From Sipunculus nudus (Eukaryota; Annelida; Sipuncula; Golfingiida; Sipunculidae): a DNA stretch of 64,000 nucleotides. The translations under genes and the position numbers were made by a program. The notes under the pieces are model-generated. The model ran no database searches. It had not been told where the DNA came from and saw nothing but the letters and a program-made list of their open reading frames with translations. The stretch is taken from positions 32,615,558 to 32,679,557 of the forward strand of contig CM049310.1 of assembly GCA_026874595.1 (NCBI GenBank). Reading direction: 5' to 3'. Shown one piece after another: positions 35,701 through 44,858 of the stretch. Every line of letters starts with the position of its first letter. The stretch's first letter is position 1.

Positions 35701-38700
35701 TGGTTTGACTTATCTACCTGAAATTTTGCAGGTTTATACATCATTGACAGCTTTCTTGATTTTATGACAGGTGGCGCCACCTACATTCACATTTATCCTG
35801 CAGACATCCAAGCTCATATCTCAGACACCTTTTGACTGATTGGGCAAAAATTTTGCATGTTTATAGATCTTACATAGCTCTTTATCATACGCAAAACTGG
35901 TGGCGCCACCTGCAACCATTTTTGCACAGCGTCTGTCTATTTGTTTGCCATGGGACAAAATCACTTATATCTCTGCAGTGGTTTGACATATCTGCCTAAA
36001 ATTTTGCAGGTTTATTGTCTTGGATAGCTTTCTGGATTTTGTGGAAGGTGGCGCCAGCTACATATACATTTATGCTGCAGACATCCAAGCTCATATCTCC
36101 GGAACCATTTGACCGATTGGGCAAAAATTTTGTGTGTTTATAGATCTCACATAGCTCTTTATCATATGCAAAACTGGTGGCGCCACCTGCAACCATTTTT
36201 GCACAGCATCCTTCTGTTTGTTTGCCATTAGATAAAATCACTTATATCTCGGCAGTGGTTTGACATATCTACCTAAAATTTTGCAGGTGTATACACCTTG
36301 AATAGATTTCTGTATTTTTTTTGCAGGTGGCGCCACCTACATTTATGTATACACTGCAGACATTCAGGCTTATATCTCAGGACTGGTTTGACATATCCCC
36401 CTGAAATTTTGCATGTGTATAGATCTCACATATCTCTTAATCATAAACAAAATTGGTGGTGCCACCTGCCTCCATTTTTGCACAGTGTCCGTCTATTCAT
36501 CTGCCTTGGGTTAAAAACACTCATATCTCTGCATTGGTTGGACTTATCCACCTGAAACTTTGCATGTGTGTACATCCTTGACAGCTTTCTTGATTTTATG
36601 ACAGGTGGCGCCACCTACATTCACGTCTAAGCTGCAGACATCCAAGCTCATATCTCGGGAACCGTTTGACCAGTTGGGCCAAAATTTTGCATGTGTATAA
36701 ATCTCCCATAGCTCTTTATCATACACAAAACTGGTGGCGCCACCTGCAACCATTTTTGCACAGCCTCTGTTCATCTGCTGTTGAATAAAATCACTCATAT
36801 ACAAGTAGTGGTTTGAATTATCTGCCTAAAATTTTGCACATGTAATCAATTTGGACAGCTTTCAGGATTTTGTGGTAGGTGGCGCAACCTACATACACAT
36901 TTCAGCTGCAGACATCCAGGATATTATGCAACACACCTCACTCTATTTCCCCTTGCCTCTCAATCCATGCCTCACTTCACCCGTCCCACTCTGATTTTTG
37001 CGGATACATGTAGTCGCTTGTTGACTACTCGTATTCTAGTTTTTGTGTTGTGTGCACCCATGCCAGAATTTCAGCAGTGATGTTTGTTAAATTGTTTCTT
37101 GTTCTTAGTGTTTAGTACTTGCATTGTTCATATACATGTTACACATGTTCTTGAAAAGTAATGGTCCAGCATTGAAGCATTATACCTGGTGTAAACTTAT
37201 TGCACAGGTTCGCATTAGGCCTGTAGGCCTTGTCTTAGATTTTATTAGGAAAAGGCTTTAAAAATCTTCTAATCTGAAACTGTTAATCCAATTTGTCCAA
37301 TATTTCACAGAAAAGATTTTGTGAACAATCTTTCTCAAGTTTGTTCGAATGGTTTAAGTTTTATGATTTTTGGCGGACTTCCAGGAAGTTGAACTTAATC
37401 ATCTGTCCAAAAAAGCATGGTAAAATTACAATCTCAGAAATGACTGGAGCTATCATCACCAAATTTTATGCCAATGTTGGTCACATGAGTCTTATCTGAA
37501 ATTGAGGTATTGGTGGCGCCACCTGCATCAGCCTTTTTTGTACAGGGGTCATCAGTGCCCATATCACACGGCTACAAAAAAATTCTTCTCCGAAACCATA
37601 TGGCCAAATTGTTTAATATCACACAGAAATGATCCTAGGGTAGTGCTTTCTGAAGTTTGTTCAAATGGTCTCAGTTCAGTGACTTTTGGCTGAGTTATGG
37701 GAAGCTGAATTTAGTCATATGCCATAACATCCCATTTTAGCTAAGTGGCTACAAAGATCTTCTTCTCAAAAACCACTGGGCAGAATTCTTAAATCTCAAA
37801 TATTAATTATCCTTAGATGTTGATAATTCAAGTGTGTTCAAATGGTTTTGGTTCAGTGATTTTTGGCTGAGTTATGAGAAGCTTAACTTAGCCATTTTGC
37901 TGTATTTTCCCATATGAGTTATAAACCTGTAATACGTTTTTCGACTGAGGCCACTGAGGCAAATTTGTTTAATATTTTACAAGAATAATCCCCTGAATAA
38001 TTCTTATAATAATTGTCTTTTATGGTTCCAAAGAATGAATTTTGGCTGAATTATAAAGATTGAATTGAGTCATTTTACCATATATGTAAGCTGTGTGAAG
38101 CAGATACATCTAGCCTGGCACCTGTTTATCAGCATCCATTGCATCATGCCTCTAGACATTTAGATTTCAGGTTATCTATGGTTAATATTGACAAGAATGT
38201 TTTTTAAAAGCTTTTAAAAAATGTAGATTTATGATTTTAGATATTCCTTATGCCAGGCAATGTTTACAATCACTGGTATACAGCTATCTGTGGGTATATA
38301 AAGATGGCTGTACATGGATTATAAATAATAGGTATCCATACTCAACTTAATTCAAGATTTTGCCATCAGTGAGATGTATCGGTATTATTATTTGGCATTC
38401 AATATGCATCTGTAGTAATTTTTAGCGAATCTGAGGGCTAAGTTGCAGATTTTGTGGTGTCGCCTACATTGACCTTTTTTATGGGCAAAAACCTCTTAAT
38501 TTTAGCCTCTTTCAGCTTAAAATGTTTATGATGAAACTGTCAAGTTGAATCGTTCAATTTTTCAAAAGAATTATCCTAGGACATGGTTCTTACAATCATA
38601 TCAGAAAAGCTTTTGTTGGTCTTGTGGCCATTATTATGTCTATTTCAAACTGAGGACTGCAAATTATTGTTTCAATTATAACTTCTGTAACATTGCACAA

Positions 38701-41700
38701 AAAATATTCTTTGGTGGCCTTTGTTCAAGTTTACTTGAATGATTTTTGGCAGAATTATTGGACCTTTACCAATGAAAGGACTGCATCTTTTATTATTCTA
38801 GATATTTTGATAAGTTTATGAATATGTCATCTTAAAAAAAAGCATTTTAGCCAAAGTCTTTCAGTATGTGTAAACAGATTCACCAACACTCCAAGATTGT
38901 GTCTTTATCTTTAAATAGGTTGAGAAACTGCCAACTGTTTCAGATTTGGCAACAGAGTTCATTCAGTGCAGCCAGATATAGGTCAAGAGTTCAATCAGTG
39001 CAGCCAAGCACAAGGCATGTGATCACCTCATGGGTGACATGTGATCACCTCATGGGCGACATGTGAACACCTTATGGGCACCATGTGATCATCTCATGGG
39101 TGTCATGCCCCTCAGGGCAGGGCCCCTGCATGAGCTTATGCAATGGTGTGGCTACTATTTCAGACTTGGCAACAGGCTAGAGGTCAGTCTCGATCGATTT
39201 ATAGCTTTGGCAGACTGCCAACTGTATCAGATTAGGCAACAGGTCAAGAGTTCACTTGGTACAGCCAGGTATGGGTCAGGAGTTCACTCAGTGCAGTAGC
39301 TGCATTCTATTTATAGTGTTAGCAGACTGCCCACTGCATCAGATTTGGCACCAAAGTTCAACCTGGATCTATTTATAGCTTTGGCAGACTGCCAACTGTG
39401 TCAGATTATGCAACAGGTCAAGAATTCACTCAGTCTAGCCAGGTGCAGGTCATGAGTTCACTAAGTGCAGTAGCCTGAGCCATCAAATTTGTCACAGTTC
39501 ACTCCTTTCTCACCTAAGCCTGGTCAGCCCCATGCATCAGACTCAAGGTAATTTTGATGTATTGGCCTGATATTTTGACCTGTCTATGTGTCTTTGATGG
39601 CTTTCTCGTTAACAAGACAGGTGTCGCCACCTACAGTGACTTTTGCACAGTGTTTGTGCCTGCTTATTTCTACAGAGGAATTTGATATATCAGCCTGAAA
39701 TTGGGCATATATATACATATCGAATAGCTTTGTCATATACAAGACTGGTGGTGCCACTTACAATAATTTTTGCACAGTGTGTGTGTCCCTGCTTATTTTC
39801 AGGAGGGGTTTAATATATCAGTCTGAAATTGGGCATATGTATATATCTCTGATAGCTTTGTTGTATACAAGACAGGTGGTGCCAGCTACAATCATTTTTG
39901 TATTGTGTGCACCCATGCCAGAATTTCAGCAGTGATGTTTGTGTAATTGTTTCTTATTCAAAATGTTTAGTACTTGCATGGTTCATATACATGAGAAGAA
40001 ATGGTCCAGCATTGAAGCATTATACCTGGTGTATTTCCCAATGCACAGGTTCGCATTAGGCCTGTAGGCCTTGTTCTTTTTTTTACGAATATTTTAAATT
40101 TTTTTTTACTATAAAATGACAAGTGGATGCCCTATAGTTATCACCCTGTCTGTCTGTTCATCTGTCTGTCTGTCTGTCTGTCTGTCCATCCATCCATTCA
40201 CACAAATTTGTTTCCAGATGATAACTCCAGGTTGGAATGGCATATGGATTTTAGACATGACTTACACATGGCCCATCACTAAAGAAAGAACCTGTATGAT
40301 TTAAGGGTCAAAGGTCAAGGTCACAAGACTCACTTATTTAAAAAGATTATGGCTGCATTTTAAGCCAAGCTTTTCGTCCCAAACTTTCCATCTTGCACAT
40401 TTAGCTGACTTGCCAGTATAGGGAGAGCATAAATAAATTTGGGGTCACAAGGTCAAAGGTCTGTTCACAAATTAGTTTCCAGATGATAACTCCAGTTTAG
40501 TCAGACATATTGGTTTCAAACTTAAATTATATATGGCTTACCACTAAAGTAAGAACCCTGTCGATTTTAGGATCCAAAGGTCAAAGGTAATGGTCACAGG
40601 ACCAATTTCTTTAAAAGGAATGTGTATGCATTTCAAGCCAAACTTTTCATCGCAAAGCTTCCATCTTCAGGATATTACTTACCTGCCAAAAGGGGATGAT
40701 TCTTTTTGATTTGGGGTCATAGGGTCAGAGGTCAAGGTCACAGTGCCCATCCGTTCACAAACTAGTTTATCGATGATAATTCTGCTTTGGCTAGACAGAT
40801 TTGCTTCAAACTTTATTTATTAATGACCCACCACTTAAGTAACAAAAATTTTGATTTTCAGGGTCCAGAGGTCAAAGGTGAAGGTCACAGGAGCCATATC
40901 TTTAAAATGATTATGGATGGAATGTAAATCAAACTTTTCATCCCAAACATTCCATGTTTCGCACATGGTTTACTTGCCCAAAGTAGAATAAATCTGTAGA
41001 TTTTGAGATTACCTGGTCAGAGGTCAAGGTCACTGGACCGGCATTTTTTAGAAGAATGTTACATAATCTAAATGCTACAAGTTCAGGGATAATAAGTTCT
41101 CAGATTTTTTGGTCACAAAGTCATTGGTTAAGGTCATAAAAATTTCTTTAAAATATCATAATAGACAAATACAGCTGAGCGTCGAGACCCATGGGTCCCT
41201 AGTTTTATATTATCTATATCTGGATACTCATTAAACATGCTTAACAGTGGCTGAAGCATCAAAACAGTAGTAATCAAAAGTAAGCATCTCAATTCATTAT
41301 CATTGTGCTTTAAAATGGTGCATATGTTCACATTTAAAAAAATAAATATATTCCCTTTTAAGGGCAAAGTCAAGCATACGGATGGACTTTTTTCCCCTCA
41401 AAATACATAAGGAAATCCATTTTAAATATATATATCTCCCTTGGTAGACAAAAATAGTGGAATACATGGGTGAAGTTACAACCTACACTTAACTGCTCAC
41501 AAACTAATTTCAACAAGCTTTTGTTTTGAATGATGAGACAACTACTTTCACAATTCTGTCATAAGTTAGTATGAAATTTGTCTGGCTTTGAAACTTTGCA
41601 TTATACAGCATTTCAAGTATTTAAAGTTGTCATCTTTGGCAATATTGGTTCATTAATATGAAATATAATTTGTGTTCTCTGGCTGTCTTCTATGGAATTA

Positions 41701-41880
41701 GATTAGTGTGGCTTAGATCTGTACATTAGACTATGTAGTTGTTTATGTTACTTGTTTAATAATGAGCAAAACAAGATGATCGTGCTTAGTGACAGTTTGT
41801 GTTATTTTCAGGGTGAATTGTCATATGAGATACAGGACAATGACAGGATAGTGTTCATATCTACGCTGCATGGAGGCTGA
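20858..41880 (+). CDS. URM1: URM1, ubiquitin-related modifier 1 (full gene model, 5 exons)
   Basis: Exons 20858-20889, 28387-28457, 31919-32000, 33249-33297 and 41812-41880 sum to 303 bases: 100 residues plus stop, the usual URM1 length. All introns are GT-AG and every split codon closes in frame. Diagnostic segments are [41 protein letters not shown] and the C-terminal STLHGG. The family is known to be a sulfur carrier: the terminal Gly-Gly is adenylated and thiocarboxylated by the Uba4/MOCS3 enzyme and donates sulfur for the wobble uridine 2-thiolation of cytosolic tRNAs. It can also be conjugated to proteins under oxidative stress. The coding part is 1.4% of the gene span; introns carry most of the repeats in this window. 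No coding damage is seen. Confidence 0.96.
21559..22147. mobile_element. TTAA-flanked non-autonomous element (piggyBac-like?), copy 1
   Basis: Starts TTAAAGGGGCCCAATCA and ends TATGTCCCTTTAA, so the ends TTAAAGGG are inverted and TTAA may be the target duplication. Inside, an 82-base block ending in GCAAGGTGTTAAAC is tandemly doubled (about 21870-22033), which the two other copies (51038-51539 and 58184-58685) do not show. The superfamily is inferred only from TTAA. Confidence 0.55.
23890..26300 (+). repeat. About 337-bp tandem array with dimeric higher-order structure
   Basis: The phrase CAGACTGGTGGCGCCACC recurs at 23915, 24252, 24589, 24924, 25261 and 25598 (first base of GGTGGC) and in weaker form near 25939 and 26283, giving steps of 335-340. 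Alternate units match best. GATGCTGTCATCTGTTAGC occurs at about 24316 and 24984, while GATGTAGTTATCTGTCAAC occurs at about 24652 and 25325. The real period is therefore about 670 bp. Confidence 0.9.
26560..27360 (+). repeat. About 280-bp dimeric tandem array with GGTGGCGCCACC
   Basis: Two alternating half-units each carry the palindrome or a variant: 26619, 26768, 26899 (one change) and 27048, with spacings 149, 131 and 149. One half reads GACAGGTGGCGCCACCTAC and the other GGTGGCGCCACCTGTAAC. The same array occurs at 35340-36900. Confidence 0.85.
27663..27930 (-). mobile_element. tRNA-derived SINE
   Basis: Read on the minus strand, it starts near 27930 with a tRNA-like head: A box TGGCTCAGGGGTAGAGC (within 27896-27912) and B box GGGTTCAAATC (27861-27871). 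The GC-rich body then runs to about 27663. It directly abuts the 3' end of the family I element. The anticodon-arm region does not make a clean functional tRNA. Confidence 0.8.
28387..28457 (+). CDS. URM1: URM1 exon 2
   Basis: Acceptor TTTTGCAG; encodes [23 protein letters not shown] plus one base of the next Trp codon; donor CCAT/GTAAGA. It completes the Ser split with exon 1. Confidence 0.95.
28626..29813. mobile_element. Non-autonomous hAT-like transposon
   Basis: Starts CAGGGTTTGATTTTATCC and ends GGATAAAACTGCCAACCCTG. The TIRs are imperfect over about 20 bases. It is flanked by GTGGCATC (28618-28625) and GTGGCACA (29814-29821), an eight-base target duplication with six matches, which is the hAT length. 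Repeated GGATTAAA/TTTAATCC motifs lie near both ends. 1188 bp with no recognisable transposase. Confidence 0.7.
29850..31215 (+). repeat. Diverged palindrome-bearing repeat region (third family)
   Basis: Loose tandem units share CATATTTTGCATATACATAG- and CATGACCTAT-type phrases. GGTGGCGCCACC occurs exactly at 30461 and 30771, with a variant near 30899. The unit phrases also occur in the DIRS flanks (50128-51037, 57276-58183). I could not find both termini. Confidence 0.5.
31336..31587 (+). other. Open frame of 83 codons within URM1 intron 2, unknown
   Basis: ATG-initiated frame containing a basic patch ([10 protein letters not shown]) and ordinary, non-repetitive composition. An acceptor-like TATTTTGTAG precedes the ATG by a few bases. 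No family is recognised and no conserved neighbour supports it. It may be a chance frame or part of an unrecognised element. Confidence 0.2.
31919..32000 (+). CDS. URM1: URM1 exon 3
   Basis: Acceptor TTTTTTCAG; completes Trp and encodes [20 protein letters not shown] and FIQGDT, the central helix and strand of URM1; donor CACAGT/GTAAGT, a perfect donor. Confidence 0.97.
32001..33248 (+). other. URM1: URM1 intron 3
   Basis: GT-AG intron of 1.25 kb containing AT tracts and a doubled tRNA-derived SINE-like element (32270-32673). Confidence 0.85.
32270..32673 (-). mobile_element. Two tRNA-derived SINE-like units bounded by GTTAC/GTAAC in (AT)n
   Basis: Minus-strand relatives of the 4294-4436 element. 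B-box-like sequences (GGGTTCGAACC-type on the + strand at about 32312 and 32562) and A-box-like TAGCGAAGCGG complements occur twice. The two units are separated by about 80 bases of other sequence. The block starts GTTAC after an AT tract and ends GTAAC before another (32674-32722). The short frames through it are not genes. Confidence 0.7.
33249..33297 (+). CDS. URM1: URM1 exon 4
   Basis: Acceptor ATTTTCAG; completes Val and encodes [16 protein letters not shown]; donor ATG/GTGAGT. This is the highly conserved URM1 segment before the last strand. Confidence 0.97.
33710..37235 (+). mobile_element. Family II HINE-like element, two left ends and one right end
   Basis: GCGAACCTGTGAGCTTATG occurs at 33710 and again at 33870. 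The inverse CACAGGTTCGC lies at 37203-37213, followed by the hairpin AGGCCTGTAGGCCT at 37217-37230. The 160-base doubling of the left end may reflect a nested or tandem insertion. Confidence 0.55.
34060..38420 (+). repeat. Direct duplication of about 1.2 kb at 3.18-kb offset
   Basis: 34068-35330 and 37245-38410 share order and wording. Examples are the palindromes at 34335 and 37512 with identical flanks, and CATCTAGCCTGGCACC... then TTTAGATTTCAGGTTATCT in both. The palindrome array at 35340-36900 lies between the copies. Confidence 0.8.
35340..36900 (+). repeat. 278-bp dimeric tandem array with phased GGTGGCGCCACC
   Basis: Exact palindromes start at 35621, 35770, 35899, 36177, 36326, 36604 and 36733. 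One-change versions lie near 36047 and 36455. Spacings alternate about 149 and 129, so 35621, 35899 and 36177 are exactly 278 apart, as are 36326 and 36604. Confidence 0.92.
38424..40076 (+). mobile_element. Family II HINE-like sequence, diverged left end
   Basis: Left end GCGAATCTGAGGGC is a diverged family II start. The right end is CACAGGTTCGC at 40044-40054 and the AGGCCTGTAGGCCT hairpin at 40058-40071. It includes a tandem block of 'GGCAACAGGTCAAGAGTTCAC' type (about 38900-39470) and a 22-bp minisatellite. Confidence 0.5.
39017..39104 (+). repeat. 22-bp minisatellite, four units
   Basis: ATGTGATCACCTCATGGGTGAC at 39017-39038 is followed by three back-to-back copies with 1-5 changes each. 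The register is exact. Confidence 0.9.
40135..40200 (+). repeat. (CTGT)n microsatellite in family I sequence
   Basis: TCTGTCTGTCTG run followed by CCATCCATCCATTC, marking the start of the 146-bp array. Confidence 0.85.
40200..41050 (+). repeat. About 146-bp tandem array carrying AGGTCA direct repeats
   Basis: Six units have AGGTCA-type blocks starting at 40305, 40450, 40578, 40722, 40869 and 41014. Best copies read GGGTCAAAGGTCAAGGTCA (40305-40323) and GGGTCAGAGGTCAAGGTCA (40722-40740). Each unit also repeats a CAGATGATAACTCCAG-like and a CCCAAACTTTCCATC-like phrase. Confidence 0.85.
41812..41880 (+). CDS. URM1: URM1 exon 5, Gly-Gly terminus
   Basis: Acceptor TTATTTTCAG; encodes [22 protein letters not shown] and TGA. 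The terminal Gly-Gly is the site of adenylation and thiocarboxylation in the family. Confidence 0.97.
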   Translation, partial: GELSYEIQDNDRIVFISTLHGG

Positions 41881-41895
41881 CCACAACTCATACTC

Positions 41896-41901
41896 AATAA
41901 A
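41896..41901 (+). promoter_or_regulatory. URM1: URM1 poly(A) signal
   Basis: AATAAA 16 bases after the stop codon. A second AATAAA at 41957-41962 would give a longer and more usual 3' UTR, so the second may be the one used. Confidence 0.6.
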
Positions 41902-42205
41902 CCTCTTCTTTTATCATTGTATACACCTTTTTATGTAAAAAAAGCTTTAAATATTAAATAAATATTTACATCATGGTATGATTTGCTTATTTTACTGTGC
42001 TATATCTGTGAATTGCATCTGCTTGTATGTCAGACTGGCTGCTTTAATTAAAGGTAAATTATGGGATCAAAGGCATTTGATCACAACAGCACACAACAGC
42101 TTTTCTATTGAGTAACCTGGAAACTCAATTCCTTAACTGGTAACTAAATTCCCATCAGTCTTTCAACAGTGAATCATCATATGTTTGCCCTGTACATTCA
42201 TAATA

Positions 42206-42210
<5 letters not shown>

Positions 42211-42252
<42 letters not shown>
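42211..42252. repeat. (AT)n microsatellite
   Basis: AT dinucleotide tract downstream of URM1. Confidence 0.95.
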
Positions 42253-42254
<2 letters not shown>

Positions 42255-42416
42255 ATCCAAATTCCTAAGATATTGAAATGTATTCTGGAAATGAGGACAT
42301 AGTAGTAATAATTGGCCATATGTTTCACCATTTTTGTACACTCTTGGAAGCAATGATTAATGTGTGTGCATAATATAGATAAATAATGCACATCCTGGAT
42401 GTTTGTTTGCTTTTTT

Positions 42417-44452
42417 GAGAACCTGTGAGCTTATGCAATGGCGCATTGTTGTTCTTCTGCTGTTGTCTTTACTTTAACCCATTATATCTCAAAAACTGTC
42501 TGGTCTAGCAGTTTCTAAGGAAGAACGTCTAACTAATCAAATTGAGCTTTTTTTTGCCTATCTGCATTGACAGTGACATAGATTGTACAGCGAAAAAGCT
42601 CAAAAACCTATAAAAATTTTCCTCTTCTAAATTGTCTAGCATAATTGTTCAATATTTTACAGAAATAATTTTGGGAACAATCTCAAGTTTGTTGGAATGG
42701 TTACAATGTGTTGAAGTTGGGCTGAATTATTGGAAGCTGAACTTATTCATTTGGCCAAATAAGCAGACTAAAATTACAAAAACAGAAATGGCTAGAACTG
42801 TGATCACCAAATTTTATGCAAATGTTGGTCACATGAGTCATATTTGAAATTGAGGTATTGATTGCGTCACCTGCATCAATCTGTTTTGTATGGGGTCATC
42901 AGTCATCAGTATGTTAACCCATCATTATCAGAAACAGCAGGAGCTAGCATCCCCAAAGTTTTGTGCAAATCATGGTCACATGACTTATATTTGAAATTGA
43001 GCTTTTTGTGACACCACCTGTATCAATGTGTTTTTTTATGGGCAACAACCTTGTAATTTTAGCCTCTTTTTAGCTGCTACATTAAATGTTTTATGATGAA
43101 ACTGTATAGCTGAATGGTTTGATTTTTACAAGAATTAATTTAGGGTAGGGTTGTCTGATTTATATAGGAATAGATTGAATTAATTGATTTTTGGAAAGCT
43201 GAAGTTGTTCAGGTGGCAAAATATATCAAACTGAGGGCTGCAATAGGATCCTTCTGCAAAACTGTTGTTTCAAATTCTGTTGCATTGCACAAAATTGATT
43301 CTTAGGAGGCCTTTGTTCAAGTTTACATAAATGATTTTTGGCTTAATTGTTGGACCTTTAACAATGAAAGGAATATGAGATACTTTGGTAAACAAAGCCA
43401 GTAGACTATGTGTCAGATAAATCCATGAAAAAAAATAAATCCGTATTCTGATTTTACTTTCAATAGACATCTGTTATTAATCTAAACATTTCTGATAAAA
43501 ATATCTTATCAATTTGTCGGCATAAAAAAAGCATTGGAACTAAGTCTTTCAGTATGTGTAAACAGTTTTGGTAACAGGCAAAGACTTTATCTGTGTCTAT
43601 AAATAGCTTGGCAAACAGCCAACTAATTCAGATTTGGCAACAGACCAAGTTTCAGTCTGTTTCTATTTAAAGATTTGACAGACTGCCAACTGTTTCAGAT
43701 TACTTTGGCAACAGGTCAATAGTTCAGTCAGTGCAGCAAGGTACAGGTCACACTTTCACTCAGTGCAGTAACTATACCTGGTACTTGGCCACGGTTGACT
43801 AAGGGGGCAACTGCCTTCCAAACCTGGGTTTGCCAGCTGGGTGGACCAAATTGAAGTGTGATGTATCGGTCTGAACTTTGGTATGTTCATGCATCTTTGA
43901 TGACTTTCTTGAACACAAGACTGGTGTCAACACCTAAAATGACTTTTGCACAGTGAATGGCCCTGCTTATTTCAGGAGGGGTTTCGATATAACAGCCTGA
44001 TATTGTGCATATCTGTACATCTTGAATAGCTCTGTAATTTTAGCTATGTGATTTACAAGACTTGTGGTGCCATCTACATTTTTTTTCGGTGGGGGGGGGG
44101 GGGGTTTCATGCATCTATGCACATAACTTAAGTGTAGTTTGAAGTGTCTGCCTGAAATTTTGCATGTCCATACAACAATGATGGCGTTCTCATACACAAA
44201 ACTGGTGGTGCCACCTACAGTTATTTTTGCGTTGTGAATATCCATGACAGTTTTTCAGGAGTTTTTTTTGTAATTGGTGCTTGTACTCGGGTTCAAATGT
44301 CTAGCAGTTTTTTGTACATGTACATGTCACAAATGTACTTTAAAAATAATCAAATACTTTTTAATTAGTGGTCAAGCATGTTATCATGGAAGCATTATAC
44401 TTCATGTATATCAAATTGCACAGGTTCGCATTAGGCCTGTAGGCCTTGTTCA
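42417..44452 (+). mobile_element. Family II HINE-like element, complete copy
   Basis: Left end GAGAACCTGTGAGCTTATG (one change from GCGAACCTGTG) follows a T6 run. The right end is CACAGGTTCGC (44419-44429) plus the hairpin AGGCCTGTAGGCCT (44433-44446) and TTGTT. The body parallels 33870-35340 (GGCTGGAGCTAGCATC-like and CAAATGTTGGTCACATGAG phrases). It ends with degenerate palindrome units (GGTGGTGCCACC near 44207). 2.0 kb, non-coding. Confidence 0.7.
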
Positions 44453-44580
44453 CAATACACTCTTCTCTGCCTAATCCTTGTTCTTTTTAACATCGATCGA
44501 TTCTGACAGTTATGCATAATATGTATTACCATCTAAACTTGAAGCTGAGAAAAATGCGTTTTATTACGTAAACATAATTG

Positions 44581-44735
44581 TGAGCTGTTCCTGTATTAAT
44601 GAGAATTTTCTCTGTTAAAGTTTATACGCCAGAGTAAGCCAACCAAAAATTTTCCCTTATTGGGCCTATTATCGCCCATCCCGCCTCGTTCTCGTGTATC
44701 TAGGTCACACTTCCGTTACCCATAATCACATTTTC
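44581..44735 (+). repeat. DIRS left inverted terminal repeat
   Basis: From GAGCTGTTCCTGTATTAATG to the CACATTTTC block. It is matched almost base for base by the reverse complement of 49923-50075, with a few changes. Confidence 0.92.
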
Positions 44736-44858
44736 TCTTCTGGCGTTTAGCCATGATGGACGTGTGATCCCGCTCTGCGAGATTCGTCCACTTTTGGGTT
44801 TGTACTAATGAGTTTGCCAACTGAACTGTAAGTTGTCTTCTTTTTTCCCTTGCCCGCC

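Larger units (their letters stand above)
33341..41203 (+). mobile_element. Family I HINE-like element, expanded copy with nested family II
   Basis: The left end GCTCAGCTGACT (33341-33352) has the same inner fold-back (AGTCATCTGAG) as the copy at 23580. The right end is CAGCTGAGC (41172-41180), then the hairpin GACCCATGGGTC (41186-41197) and TAGTTTT. The interior includes family II ends, a 278-bp palindrome array, a duplicated 1.2-kb block and a final array with AGGTCA repeats. Confidence 0.6.
33298..41811 (+). other. URM1: URM1 intron 4
   Basis: 8.5-kb GT-AG intron. Nearly all of it is a composite of a family I HINE-like element (33341-41203) with nested family II sequences. Confidence 0.85.
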
